A stretch of 32,530 nt of DNA. Source: Nitriliruptoraceae bacterium (lineage in GTDB: Bacteria > Actinomycetota > Nitriliruptoria > Nitriliruptorales > Nitriliruptoraceae). The notes under the pieces are model-generated. The model saw only the letters and a list, made by a program, of their open reading frames with translations. It was not told the DNA's origin and ran no database searches. The position numbers were made by a program, and so were the translations under genes. The stretch's first letter is position 1. Every line of letters starts with the position of its first letter. The stretch covers positions 1-32,530 of the forward strand of contig SKTG01000314.1 in assembly GCA_007118045.1 (NCBI GenBank), written 5' to 3'. This document shows positions 16,670 through 25,720 of the stretch, in pieces.

Positions 16670-17065
16670 ATGACCAGCGACGCCGCCCTGTTCGGGCGCG
16701 GCCTGGCGTTCCCACCGCGGCTCGACGCCGACGGTCGGGTCGCGTGGTCCGCCGGCCCCGCCAACATCCGCGATGCGATCCGGGTGGTGCTCATGACCGA
16801 CCCGGGTGAGCGGGTGATGCTGCCCGCGTTCGGAGCCGGGCTGCGCTCGTTCCTCTCCGAGCCGAACGTCGCCGCGACCCATCGGCTCATCGAGCAGCGC
16901 ATCGTGCACGCGCTGGAGCGGTGGGAACCTCGCATCGACGTCGGTGCGGTGCGGGTGCGCGCCAGCGAACACGAACCCCAGCAGGCCGTCGTGACGGTGG
17001 AGTACGTGCTCGTCGCAGCTCGCGCGCCCGATCAGGTCACCACCACCGTGCGCCTGGCCGGCTGA
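16670..17065 (+). CDS. Baseplate wedge protein (gp25-like, Pvc9)
   Basis: This 131-residue gp25/lysozyme-like-fold wedge subunit is a universal part of contractile baseplates, where it initiates the sheath. Signatures are NIRDAIRVVLMTDPGERVML, FGAGLRSFLSEPN and RIVHALERWEPRIDVGAVRV, the standard pattern of the family. Length is normal. GGTGGGGTGAGA before the ATG provides the ribosome site. It lies directly before the baseplate J gene, as in most eCIS and phage tail clusters. Confidence 0.95.
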   Translation: MTSDAALFGRGLAFPPRLDADGRVAWSAGPANIRDAIRVVLMTDPGERVMLPAFGAGLRSFLSEPNVAATHRLIEQRIVHALERWEPRIDVGAVRVRASEHEPQQAVVTVEYVLVAARAPDQVTTTVRLAG

Positions 17066-17083
17066 GCCGGGAGGAGGATCCGT

Positions 17084-19360
17084 ATGCCGCTGCCGCTGCC
17101 GGAGATCGACGACCGCGAGTACGAGGAGCTGTTCCGCGAGGTCCTGGCCCGCATCCCGGTGCACAACCCGGAGTGGACCAACCACAACGACGCGGATCCC
17201 GGCATCACCCTGCTCCAGCTGTTCTCGTTCATGACCGAGAACCTGCTCTACCGCGGCCGACGGATCCCCGAGCGCAACCGGCGGGCGTTCCTCAACCTGC
17301 TCGGGGTCGAACCGCATCTCGCCACCGCCGCGGAGGGCGTCGTCGCCTTCGAGCACCTGCGGGGCCGCCTCGAGGCCATCACGCTCGAGCGCGACCTCGA
17401 CCTGCTCGCCGGCAGCATCCCCTTTCGCACGCGCAACGGCCTGGCCGTGCTCCCGGTCGAGGGGCGCGCCTACGTCAAGGCGGTCGCGGAGCTCGAGGGC
17501 GACGAGCTGGAGGACGTCCAGGCGGAGTACGACCTGGCGTACGCGAGCTTCCTCCACGACGCCGTCGTGCCGCTGTACTACCAGGCGCGGCCGGTGACGT
17601 GGCCAGGGGCGGGTGGGGACCCGCTCGACCTCGGTACGACCGCGGACGGGACCTTGTGGTTGGCGCTCCTGGCCCGCTCCGCCGACGAGGTCACGGCGAC
17701 CCGGGCGGCGATCGCGAACCAGGTCCTCACGGTGGGAGTCGTGCCCGAGAGCTCGGACGAGGAGACCAGGGCCCGGGCCGGCGAGACCGGCATCGCGGCG
17801 CGGGCGCCGAGCCTGGGGTTCTCACGACCGGCCGTCGAGCGGCCGCTCCCGGAGGACGTCGACGAGCGTGTCGCCGCCTACGTGCCGATCACGGCGACCG
17901 GTGAGACCGACACCTCGGCCGAGCCCGGCGTGGTGCAACTCGAGCTGCCCGGCAAGGACCGGCTGGGCATGTGGGACCTCGACCCGAACGAGGCCGGTGT
18001 GGGCGACTTCCCACCTGCCCTGGAGGGGGACGACGCCGAGCGGCTGGTCACCTGGCTGCGGATCCGTCCGGCGGCCCCGGCCGAGGGTGGGGGCGACGCG
18101 CCCGCCCAGGCCGAGGTGCGGCTGGGTTGGGTCGGCGTCAACGCCGCGATGATCGAGCAGCGTTCGCAGGTGGTCGGTGAACCGCTCGGGCGGGGCGACG
18201 GACGCGCGGATCAGCGGGCGCAACTGGCCAACACGCCGGTGCTCACCGGCAGCGTGACGTTGACGGTGGCGGGGGTGGCATGGCGCCAGGTCAGCGACCT
18301 GGCCGTGGTCGGGCCGGAGCTGCCGACGGGCACGGGGCGTGCACCCCACGGGCGCCGAGCGCCGGGTGACGGCCGAGCCGCGGCGACCGGCGACCGTGAC
18401 CGCGACCACGCGCTGGCGTTCACGCTCGATCGGGAGACCGGCGAGATCGTCTTCGGGGACGGCATCCACGGCGCTCGTCCGCCGGACGGTGCGCTGATCG
18501 AGGCCACCTACGACCACGGGGGCGGTCGGGCGGGGCGGGTGGCCGCCGAGGCCGTCACCAAGGGACCGAGCCTGCCGTCCGGGCTGAAGGTCGCCAACCC
18601 GGTGGCGACGTGGGGCGGCACCGAGCCGGAGACGGTCGCGCAGGCCGAACGGCGCATCCCGGCGTTCGTGCGGCACCGCGACCGGCTGGTGACCACATCC
18701 GACTTCGCGGAGGTCGCGCGGCGCACCCCCGGCGTCGACGTCGGCCGCGTCGAGGTGCTCCCTCTCGTCCACCCGGACCTGCCGGACGTCCGGCTGCCCG
18801 GGCTGGTCACCGTGCTGGTGGTCCCGCAGCACGACCCGGTCGACCCGGAGAGCCCGTCGCCGGACCGCCACTTCCTCGACACCGTGTGCCGCTACCTCAC
18901 GCCCCGTCGCCTGATCACGACCGAGCTGCGGGTGCACGGTCCCCGCTACGTCGGCATCTGGCTCTCCGTGGGCATCGACGTGGTGGCCGGACGCGACGTG
19001 GCACCGGTGCGCGAGGCGGTGCGGCGGGCCCTGCGCCGGCACTACTCGCCGCTGGAGGGAGGCACGGCCGAGGAGGGGTGGCCGCTCTCGACGTCGGTCG
19101 AGCGACTGGAGGCGTGGGCCGTCGCGGCCAGGGTCGACGGGGTGGCGAAGGTCTACGGCGTCGAGCTGACCGACGCGTCGGGGACCCCGAAGGACCGGGT
19201 GGAGCTCAGCGGCCTGCAGCTGCCCCGCCTCGTCGCGCTGGCCGTTCAGCAGGGCGAACCGCGGGCGGTGGCGGACCTGCGCGGCGGGGACACCGGACGA
19301 CCACCCGGGGACGGTGCGCCGACCCCGTTGCCCATCCCGATCACCCCGCCGGAGTGCTGA
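17084..19360 (+). CDS. Baseplate J-like protein (gpJ/gp6, Pvc11)
   Basis: This 758-residue baseplate wedge protein forms the ring that links the hub to the sheath. The N-terminus has DREYEELFREVLARIPVHN, the conserved WTNHNDADPGITLLQLF and FMTENLLYRGRRIPERNRR, typical of Pvc11-type proteins. FGDGIHGARPP starts at residue 457 and is followed by YDHGGGRAG, the baseplate J core motif. The C-terminal domain has YVGIWLSVGIDVV, VREAVRRALRRHYSPLEGG and WPLSTSVERLEAW. The last 30 residues are a Pro/Gly-rich tail. GGGAGGAGG lies 6 nt before ATG. Confidence 0.93.
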   Translation: MPLPLPEIDDREYEELFREVLARIPVHNPEWTNHNDADPGITLLQLFSFMTENLLYRGRRIPERNRRAFLNLLGVEPHLATAAEGVVAFEHLRGRLEAITLERDLDLLAGSIPFRTRNGLAVLPVEGRAYVKAVAELEGDELEDVQAEYDLAYASFLHDAVVPLYYQARPVTWPGAGGDPLDLGTTADGTLWLALLARSADEVTATRAAIANQVLTVGVVPESSDEETRARAGETGIAARAPSLGFSRPAVERPLPEDVDERVAAYVPITATGETDTSAEPGVVQLELPGKDRLGMWDLDPNEAGVGDFPPALEGDDAERLVTWLRIRPAAPAEGGGDAPAQAEVRLGWVGVNAAMIEQRSQVVGEPLGRGDGRADQRAQLANTPVLTGSVTLTVAGVAWRQVSDLAVVGPELPTGTGRAPHGRRAPGDGRAAATGDRDRDHALAFTLDRETGEIVFGDGIHGARPPDGALIEATYDHGGGRAGRVAAEAVTKGPSLPSGLKVANPVATWGGTEPETVAQAERRIPAFVRHRDRLVTTSDFAEVARRTPGVDVGRVEVLPLVHPDLPDVRLPGLVTVLVVPQHDPVDPESPSPDRHFLDTVCRYLTPRRLITTELRVHGPRYVGIWLSVGIDVVAGRDVAPVREAVRRALRRHYSPLEGGTAEEGWPLSTSVERLEAWAVAARVDGVAKVYGVELTDASGTPKDRVELSGLQLPRLVALAVQQGEPRAVADLRGGDTGRPPGDGAPTPLPIPITPPEC

Positions 19361-19408
19361 GCGATGAGACCGGACGTCACCCCGATGCGTGCCAGGGACC
19401 GTTGAGCC

Positions 19409-22291
19409 ATGGACGTCAACGGGACCCGCCTGCACGTCCTCCTCGGACGGCGTGACTGGCTCGGGCCCGACGAGGGCGAGCCGTCGGATCCGCGGCTCGA
19501 GTGGGATGCGGCGTCCCACAGTCTGACCTTGCGTCGCCGCCTGTTCCGCTTCCCGGCGCGCGGGTCGGCGCACCGGCTCACCCCGGCCGACCGGCGCGGC
19601 GCCGCAAGCGACCGCTACGGCAACTGGTACTGGATCGATCGCACCCGCACCCGCATCGACGTCCAGGCCGCCGGTCGCGCCTCGGTCACCCCCTACTGGC
19701 ACACCGACGAGCCCGAGGCGTGTCCGCCCGACGGTGGCACGTTCCGCTCGGCCGAGCTCGAACCGGCTTCGTACGGCCGCCTCGCCGGGTTGACGGTGAC
19801 CGCCCACAACTACCTCGTCGTCGGGGTGCCCGAGCTGCCCGGCCTGCTCGTGTTCGATCTGCACGGCGGTGGCCCCCCGGTCGTCATCCCCTGGCCGGAC
19901 GGGGAGGAGGCCCTGTCACCGGTCGACATGGCCGCCGCACCGGACGGTGGGGTGGTGATCCTGGACGTCCCGGACGGCGCCGAGCCCAGGTACTGGCAGC
20001 TCGACCGCTACCTGCGGGTCCGCGACCTCGGAGGGGTCCAGCGACCGCGACCCCCGGTCCCCGACTTCACCGACGCCCACCCGGACGACGACGCCGACGT
20101 CCACCCGGACGACGACACCGACGCCCCTCCCGACGGCCCGGCGGATGCGGACATCGCCTCCGGCGACCACGACCCACCCACCGCCCGAGCCCACCCGCCG
20201 GGGAGCGACGGAGGCTCCTCGCCGATCCTGCCCGGTATGGCCGCCCGGCTCGGCTCGCGGCGACCCGTGAGCATCGAGGCGCTGCCCGACGGCACCGTGC
20301 TCGTGCTGGAGGCGCAGGGTGAGGACGGCGACCTCGAGGTGCTGCGCTACCGGGGCGAGGAGCGCCTGCCGTTCCCGCTGCCGTTGGCGGAGCTCGCCGA
20401 GCTGTTCGACACGGTCGGCGAGGAGCGGCCCGGCGGTGACGTGCTGGTCGGCCACGACCTCGTCTTCGTCCCGTCCGACCCCGGCTCGCCCGAGTTGAGG
20501 GGGACGCTGCACCTCGTCGACGACCGCGGTGACCAGGTCTTCGCCTTCGAGGTGGCCGACGGTGGCGAGCGGGTCACCGCACGGACCAGCTACCACCCCC
20601 TGCGCCTGTTCGCCGGCAAGGCGCTCGCTCGACACGGGGGGACGGTCTTCTACGACCTCGGCGATCGCTGGCTCCCCGTCCCCGAACGCACCCGGCCCCG
20701 GCACGACGAACGCGGCACGATCGAGACGGTCCCGCTCGACGGTGACGAGCCCGGCTGCGTCTGGCACCGCCTGTTCCTCGACGGCTGCCTGCCGCCCGGC
20801 ACCGAGGTGGTCGTCGAGGCCCGCGCCGCCGACGACCCGGAGCAGCTGGCCCGGACCGACTGGACGCCGCAACCCCGCCCGTACCTGCGCGGCTCCGGGG
20901 CGGAGATCCCCTACCACTGGTTCCCGGACCGTTCCACCGACGTCGAGGGGGCCGGCACCTGGGAGCTGCTGTTCCAGCAGGTCCGTGGGCGCCACGCGCA
21001 GGTCCGGCTCGGACTGCGCGGCGACGGGCGCCGCACGCCGCGTCTGTGGTGCCTGCGGCTGCACTACCCGCGCTACTCGTACGTCGACGCCTACCTGCCC
21101 GACGTCTACCGCGAGGACGCCGACTCCGCGTCGTTCCTGATCCGCTACCTCGCCAACGTCGAGGGCATCCTCACCGAGGTCGAGGGACGCATCGCCGCCG
21201 CGCAGGTCCTGTTCGACCCGGGCGCCGCGCCGGCCGACGGGCTGGGCTGGCTCGGGGAGTGGTTGGGGGCGGTGCTCGACCCGGACTGGGACGAGGACCG
21301 GCGACGGCTGTTCCTGCGCCACGCTGCCGAGCTGTTCTCCCGGCGAGGGACGCCCAGGGGCCTCCAGGAGGCGGTCCGGCTGGCCATCGACCCGTGTCCC
21401 GACGCCTCGATCTTCGGCGGTGACGACGACGGCCACCCGTTCGGGGTCCGGCTGGTGGAGCGCTACCGGACCCGGCGGGCTCCCGGTGTCGTCTTCGGCG
21501 ACCCCAGCGAGCTGGTCGGCCCGCGCATCGTCATCCGCGGACCCCGCTGGCGCCTCGAGGAGGGCGGCGCAGGTCTGAACGAGCGCTGGCGCGACCACCT
21601 CGAGTCGGAGGACGTGACGACCGCCACCACGTCGGCGTTCCCGCCGCTGCTCCCGGCCGACGGGCAGGAGCGACGGATCTGGCGACGCTTCGTGCGCGGT
21701 CACCTCGACGTGCCCTACGCCGAGGTCGTCGAGGGCGATGTGGACGCGTACCGCGGCTTCCTGCGTGAGCGCTACCGGCGCACACGGGATCTCGCGGACG
21801 CGTGGGAGCTGCCGGGGAGCGAGGTGCCCGGCTCGTTCGACGAGGTGGTGCTGCCCGACGCGCTACCGACGGACGGTACGCCGCTGCGGGACTGGATCCA
21901 GTTCGTCTCGATCGTGCTGCCGGTGCGGCGTCGTGCCCACCGGTTCTCCGTGCTCGTGCCTGTGCGCCCCCACGAGACCGATGCGGAGCGCCGACAACGG
22001 CTCGGACGGGTCGAGCGCGTCGTGGCGATGGAGCGGCCGGGACACACCAGCGTCGAGGTCCGGCCCTACCTGGCGGCGTTCCGGGTCGGGGAGGCGCGCC
22101 TCGGTCACGACACGGTCGTCGGCGAGAGCAGCCGCTACGTGGCCGTCGTCCTCGACCGGGTGCGTCTGGCGACGGGGTTCCTGACGGGTCGACAGCCCTG
22201 GGACGTCGCCGATCGCACGGTCGTCGGTCGTGACCGCATCCCGGACAGCCCGGCGAGCGCAGCAACGGACGAGTGGACGGGAGGCCGATGA
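19409..22291 (+). CDS. Baseplate tail protein I (gpI/Pvc12-like) with large N-terminal propeller-like extension
   Basis: This is a 960-residue protein. The tail protein I domain starts at about residue 553 (YSYVDAYLPDVYREDADSAS, FLIRYLANVEGILTEVEGRI, ADGLGWLGEWLGAVLD, FSRRGTPRGLQEAVRLA). This is the wedge component that in phages attaches fibres. The N-terminal ~500 residues have strand-rich repeats around phrases such as YGNWYWIDR, YLVVGVPELPGLLVFDL, VDMAAAPDGGVVILDV and SIEALPDGTVLVLEAQGE, spaced like beta-propeller blades. An acidic low-complexity linker lies near 215-250. The start ATG 19409 lacks a strong ribosome site. A 13-codon open frame at 19364-19405 sits just before it but is too short to call. 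Confidence 0.88.
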   Translation: MDVNGTRLHVLLGRRDWLGPDEGEPSDPRLEWDAASHSLTLRRRLFRFPARGSAHRLTPADRRGAASDRYGNWYWIDRTRTRIDVQAAGRASVTPYWHTDEPEACPPDGGTFRSAELEPASYGRLAGLTVTAHNYLVVGVPELPGLLVFDLHGGGPPVVIPWPDGEEALSPVDMAAAPDGGVVILDVPDGAEPRYWQLDRYLRVRDLGGVQRPRPPVPDFTDAHPDDDADVHPDDDTDAPPDGPADADIASGDHDPPTARAHPPGSDGGSSPILPGMAARLGSRRPVSIEALPDGTVLVLEAQGEDGDLEVLRYRGEERLPFPLPLAELAELFDTVGEERPGGDVLVGHDLVFVPSDPGSPELRGTLHLVDDRGDQVFAFEVADGGERVTARTSYHPLRLFAGKALARHGGTVFYDLGDRWLPVPERTRPRHDERGTIETVPLDGDEPGCVWHRLFLDGCLPPGTEVVVEARAADDPEQLARTDWTPQPRPYLRGSGAEIPYHWFPDRSTDVEGAGTWELLFQQVRGRHAQVRLGLRGDGRRTPRLWCLRLHYPRYSYVDAYLPDVYREDADSASFLIRYLANVEGILTEVEGRIAAAQVLFDPGAAPADGLGWLGEWLGAVLDPDWDEDRRRLFLRHAAELFSRRGTPRGLQEAVRLAIDPCPDASIFGGDDDGHPFGVRLVERYRTRRAPGVVFGDPSELVGPRIVIRGPRWRLEEGGAGLNERWRDHLESEDVTTATTSAFPPLLPADGQERRIWRRFVRGHLDVPYAEVVEGDVDAYRGFLRERYRRTRDLADAWELPGSEVPGSFDEVVLPDALPTDGTPLRDWIQFVSIVLPVRRRAHRFSVLVPVRPHETDAERRQRLGRVERVVAMERPGHTSVEVRPYLAAFRVGEARLGHDTVVGESSRYVAVVLDRVRLATGFLTGRQPWDVADRTVVGRDRIPDSPASAATDEWTGGR
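20072..20116 (+). repeat. Two-copy 24-nt-period repeat in the acidic linker of tail protein I
   Basis: A 21-nt unit encoding DxHPDDD occurs at 20072-20092 and 20096-20116 with one base difference and a period of 24 nt. It encodes part of an Asp/Pro-rich linker between putative propeller blades, so it is a coding low-complexity expansion and not a separate element. Confidence 0.6.
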
Positions 22292-24342
22292 TGGGCGATT
22301 TCAGGGCCGGCGGCGGCGCGGGACCCGGACTGGACCCGCGCAAGCGGACCAACCACGTCCTCGGCATGGTCATGGGGGAGGACGAGTTCCGTCAGGACAT
22401 GCTGCACCTGCGCGAGCGCGACCACCGGGACGTCCGGGCCCTCCACGGCTACGGCACGGTCGCGGGCCTCTCGGTGGTCAGCGCCGGGGATGGCGCTCGG
22501 TTGGAGGTGCGGCCGGGCCTCGCGATCGATCCGGCGGGGCGCTCGGTGTGCGTGCCCGTCACCCAGTGTGCGGACCTGTCGCGATGGCTGGGCACGAACG
22601 ACGGCGAGGTGCGGCAACGGCTCGGTTCGCCACCCTCGCTGCCCGCGACCCTGCCGATCTACGTGGTGCTCTGCTACCGCGAGTGCCCGACCGACGACGT
22701 GCCCGTCCCGAGCGCGGAGTGCCTCTCGTCCGACGAGAGCAAGGTCGCCTCGCGGATCGCGGAGAGCTTCGAGCTGAAGCTGACGTTCGATCCTCCGCCT
22801 CTCGTGGGGGAGCTGACCCCCACCGAGCCGGACGACGGATCCCCGCCACAGACACGCCCGGGCCTCGAGCGGCTGATCGAGGAGCTCTGGGAGCTGTTGG
22901 TGGGCTCGGCTCTCGATGGCCCCGACGACGCGTCGCCACCCGACGGCTCCCCGCCCGAGCCACCACCGTTCGGAATGGAGGAGCTGGCCGTCCTGCGCGA
23001 GCGCCTGCGCGACTGGGTGGTGACCGAGCGGCCCGAGCTGGCGGAGGGCCTGCCGTGCCTCGACGTCGCAGGGGATCCGTGCCTGCTGTTGGCTCGGGTC
23101 GACCTAAGGGTCGACGAGGACGGCGACGACCTGGTCGTGCACGGCACACCGGAGATCGACGAGGACGACCGTCCCGTGCTGCTCAGCACCCGCCTGCTGC
23201 AGGAGCTGGTGCTGCGGCTGGCCGCCGGCTCGCAGGAGTGGCGACGGCTCGTGCTCGGTGACCTCGTCGACGTCGAGGTGGACGACGCCGACGACGCCGA
23301 CGCGCTCAGCTTCGAGGACGGCACCTGGGTCCCGCGTGCGGTGCTGCGACCGGGGGACCAGGCGGGTGGCGACCTCGGCGGCACGTATCCGAGCCCCACG
23401 GTCACCGGACTGCGCTCGGTGTCGATCGACGCATCGGCGGAGCGGCCGGAGCAGGATCAGGCGCTGCTGTTCGACGGTCGCGGTCGTGGTCGCGCATGGC
23501 GGCCGGGGGACGTCGCGCTCCCGGGGGACCCACAACCACCGAGGGGCGCGGCGGGCGGGGACCTCGGTGGGGATTACCCGGACCCGGTCGTGACGGGGCT
23601 GCGGTCGGTTCCGATCGACGAGTCGGCGGGGCGGCCGGAGCAGGACCAGGCACTGCTGTTCGACGGTCGTGCGTGGCGTCCGGCTGATGTGGTGCGGCCG
23701 GGCGATCCGCAGCCGCCGACGGGCGATGCTGGCGGGGACCTGAGGGGCACCTACCCCGCGCCGACCGTCTCCGGGTTGCAGGGTCGCTCGGTCGCGCAGA
23801 CGCAGCCATCGCAGGGACAGGTGCTGCGGTGGTCGCAGGGTGCGTGGCGACCTGCCGCGCTGCCGGAGGTGACCCCGACGCCCTCCCGGCCGGAGATCGT
23901 GCTGCCGTTCGCGACGATCGAGGCGCTCGGCCCGGGTCCCAACCGTGAGTCGACGTTCGTGATCTGGTTCCACCTCGACGCGCACGACAACCAGCTCGAG
24001 ATCGCGACGCGGGACCGCCAGCTGCCACCGGACGCGCTCGAGGTGTTCGAGGAGAACGAGGACCCCAACTCCGATTTCCTGCACCAGCTGTTCGAGATCG
24101 AGGTGATCCGCGCGCAGCGCAACGTCTTCGTGGCACGGATCTTCCAGGGGACACCACCCCTGCTGCGCTTCCGCTTCCAGCTGGAGGTCCTCGAGGAGGT
24201 CAACCACGGGATGACGGTCGCCGATCTCGCCGAGGACCGAGGCATCACGTTCGTCGGCCAGCAGCTCGACCAGCGCACCGTCACCCGCTTCGTGCTCAAC
24301 ACCAACGCCGGGCAGCAGCTCGTGCCTGATCCGGAGAGGTGA
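22291..24342 (+). CDS. Fibre/spoke-like eCIS protein with tail-fibre repeats
   Basis: This protein of about 683 residues has an N-terminal domain (FRQDMLHLRERDHRDVRALH, then GYGTVAGLSVVSAGDGARLE and VRPGLAIDPAGRSV) shared with the next gene. From about residue 358 come three copies of a phage tail-fibre-type unit AGGDLxGxYPxPxVxGL (nt 23362, 23551, 23728), each with a RPEQDQALLFDGR or related segment. Such GDLxGTYPxP units are well known in phage tail fibres. The C-terminal ~150 residues (FVIWFHLDAHDNQLEIATRD onward) match nothing I know and may be the receptor-binding tip. GGGAGG lies 6 nt before ATG 22291. ATG 22288 is an equally possible start, overlapping the upstream stop as ATGA. Confidence 0.8.
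   Translation: MGDFRAGGGAGPGLDPRKRTNHVLGMVMGEDEFRQDMLHLRERDHRDVRALHGYGTVAGLSVVSAGDGARLEVRPGLAIDPAGRSVCVPVTQCADLSRWLGTNDGEVRQRLGSPPSLPATLPIYVVLCYRECPTDDVPVPSAECLSSDESKVASRIAESFELKLTFDPPPLVGELTPTEPDDGSPPQTRPGLERLIEELWELLVGSALDGPDDASPPDGSPPEPPPFGMEELAVLRERLRDWVVTERPELAEGLPCLDVAGDPCLLLARVDLRVDEDGDDLVVHGTPEIDEDDRPVLLSTRLLQELVLRLAAGSQEWRRLVLGDLVDVEVDDADDADALSFEDGTWVPRAVLRPGDQAGGDLGGTYPSPTVTGLRSVSIDASAERPEQDQALLFDGRGRGRAWRPGDVALPGDPQPPRGAAGGDLGGDYPDPVVTGLRSVPIDESAGRPEQDQALLFDGRAWRPADVVRPGDPQPPTGDAGGDLRGTYPAPTVSGLQGRSVAQTQPSQGQVLRWSQGAWRPAALPEVTPTPSRPEIVLPFATIEALGPGPNRESTFVIWFHLDAHDNQLEIATRDRQLPPDALEVFEENEDPNSDFLHQLFEIEVIRAQRNVFVARIFQGTPPLLRFRFQLEVLEEVNHGMTVADLAEDRGITFVGQQLDQRTVTRFVLNTNAGQQLVPDPER
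23362..23868 (+). repeat. Three-copy tail-fibre repeat within the fibre-like gene
   Basis: Units start at 23362, 23551 and 23728 with periods of 189 and 177 nt. The first two are closely similar in DNA as well as protein (about 120 nt of near-identity including GGCCGGAGCAGGA), which points to a recent internal duplication. The third is more diverged. Such arrays can expand or contract by recombination and change fibre length. Confidence 0.75.
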
Positions 24343-24346
24343 CGCC

Positions 24347-25720
24347 ATGGAGCAGCTCCCGCTCGAGACGCCCGTGCTGCACGAGGATCTCCGCCACGTC
24401 GCCTTCTGGAACGGTCGCGTCCTCACCGCGAAGGATCTGAGCGACGAGCAGACCGCCAACCACAACCGCCGGCTCGCGCTGGGGCGGCTCCACGGCGACG
24501 GCGTGGTCGACGGCCTCGAGGTTGCGCCCGGCCCGAGCCCGGCCAGGAGCGTTCGTGTGCGCCCGGGGATGGCGGTCGCGGCGAGCGGGGACGTGCTCGA
24601 GCTGACGGAGCGGGTGGAGGTCCGCCTCGTCCCGCAACAGGACGGGGAAACGGGGGGCAGCGGGACGTTCCTGCCCTGCGAGACGGTCGAGGGAGCGGTG
24701 ACCGGCACGGGGACCTACCTGCTCACGATCGGTCCCGGCGAGGGCACGAGCGGGTCGGCCTCCAAGGTGCCCTTCGGTGGGGACGGGTCTGCGAGCGAGT
24801 GCGGCCCGCGCTACGAGGTCGGGGGTGTGGTCTTCCGCCTGGTCGAACTGAAGCTGAACACGCTCGCGGCCGACAGCGGAACGAGTGCGAACGACCTGAG
24901 CGGGATGCTCGGCAGCGAGGAGACCCAGGAGCGATCGCTCGCCCGGAACCTGTTGGCCCACCTCGCCTCCGGGTCGGCACTGCTCGACGCGTTCTACGCG
25001 GACCCGTTCGGATCGGCGCCGTCCGACGCGTTCCACGCCGGCCCGTCCGGGTCGGCCCGTGGCGTGGATGCCGTCCGTGCCGCCGCACCGAAGCTGGAGG
25101 AGGACGGCGTCCCGCTCGCCCTGATCGCCTGGAACTTCGACCGGATCGGCTTCTGCGACGTGTGGTCGGTGCGGCGTCGCCCGACGGTCGAACCGGTCTC
25201 GACGGTCGGGCCGGGCTGGCCGTGGGCCGTCCCGATCGCCGCCCGGCAGGTCGCGATCGGCGAGGCGCGGCTGCTGCAGTTCCAGGAGCACCTCGCCTGG
25301 ATCGTCGACCGGACCACGGGACCCGACCCGACGACGAGCATCGATGAGGTCCGTGCGGTCGATTGGTTCCGGTACCTGCCGCCTGTCGCCGCGGTGCCCT
25401 TGCACGGTCTGTACGAGGAAGGGTCCGGCTCCGGGTCGGCGTTCGAGTTCACGACCTTCTTCGAGGGGGTCGAGCTGAACCGCCGGCCGGTTGGTGACGG
25501 CGACGACTCCCCAGCGCTCATCTCGCGGTCGCGCGTCGGGGCGTTGCTGCGTGCCTCGTTCGACCACGCACCGATCGATCTCACCGCCGAGCGGTCGCTC
25601 CGGGTCTACGGGATCGTGGAGAACCGGGAGGCGACCGGGAGCAGCAGCGCCGTGCCGTTCGGCCTCGTCGTGAGCGACGAGCTGCCGTTCGCCGCCGACG
25701 GAGCACACGAGGAGCGATGA
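24347..25720 (+). CDS. Second fibre/baseplate-associated eCIS protein sharing the N-terminal domain
   Basis: The N-terminus of this 457-residue protein (LRHVAFWNGRVLTAKDLSDE, then LHGDGVVDGLEVAPGPSPAR and VRVRPGMAVAASGDVLEL) is clearly related to that of the preceding fibre-like gene. It follows an N-G-R-x-L-x-x-x-D-L pattern common in eCIS operons. The middle contains an approximate 12-residue duplication (DAFYADPFGSAP then DAFHAGPSGSAR) and an otherwise soluble, acidic body. The C-terminal third (DWFRYLPPVAAVPL, FTTFFEGVELNRRPV) may form another beta domain. GGAGAGG lies 7 nt before ATG. The stop overlaps the next ATG. A role as a fibre-attachment or peripheral baseplate protein is inferred. 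Confidence 0.75.
   Translation: MEQLPLETPVLHEDLRHVAFWNGRVLTAKDLSDEQTANHNRRLALGRLHGDGVVDGLEVAPGPSPARSVRVRPGMAVAASGDVLELTERVEVRLVPQQDGETGGSGTFLPCETVEGAVTGTGTYLLTIGPGEGTSGSASKVPFGGDGSASECGPRYEVGGVVFRLVELKLNTLAADSGTSANDLSGMLGSEETQERSLARNLLAHLASGSALLDAFYADPFGSAPSDAFHAGPSGSARGVDAVRAAAPKLEEDGVPLALIAWNFDRIGFCDVWSVRRRPTVEPVSTVGPGWPWAVPIAARQVAIGEARLLQFQEHLAWIVDRTTGPDPTTSIDEVRAVDWFRYLPPVAAVPLHGLYEEGSGSGSAFEFTTFFEGVELNRRPVGDGDDSPALISRSRVGALLRASFDHAPIDLTAERSLRVYGIVENREATGSSSAVPFGLVVSDELPFAADGAHEER

Noticed and set aside
19364..19405. 13-codon open frame just upstream of tail protein I
   Set aside because: It is too short and has no supported ribosome site. It may be a chance frame or a minor leader peptide.
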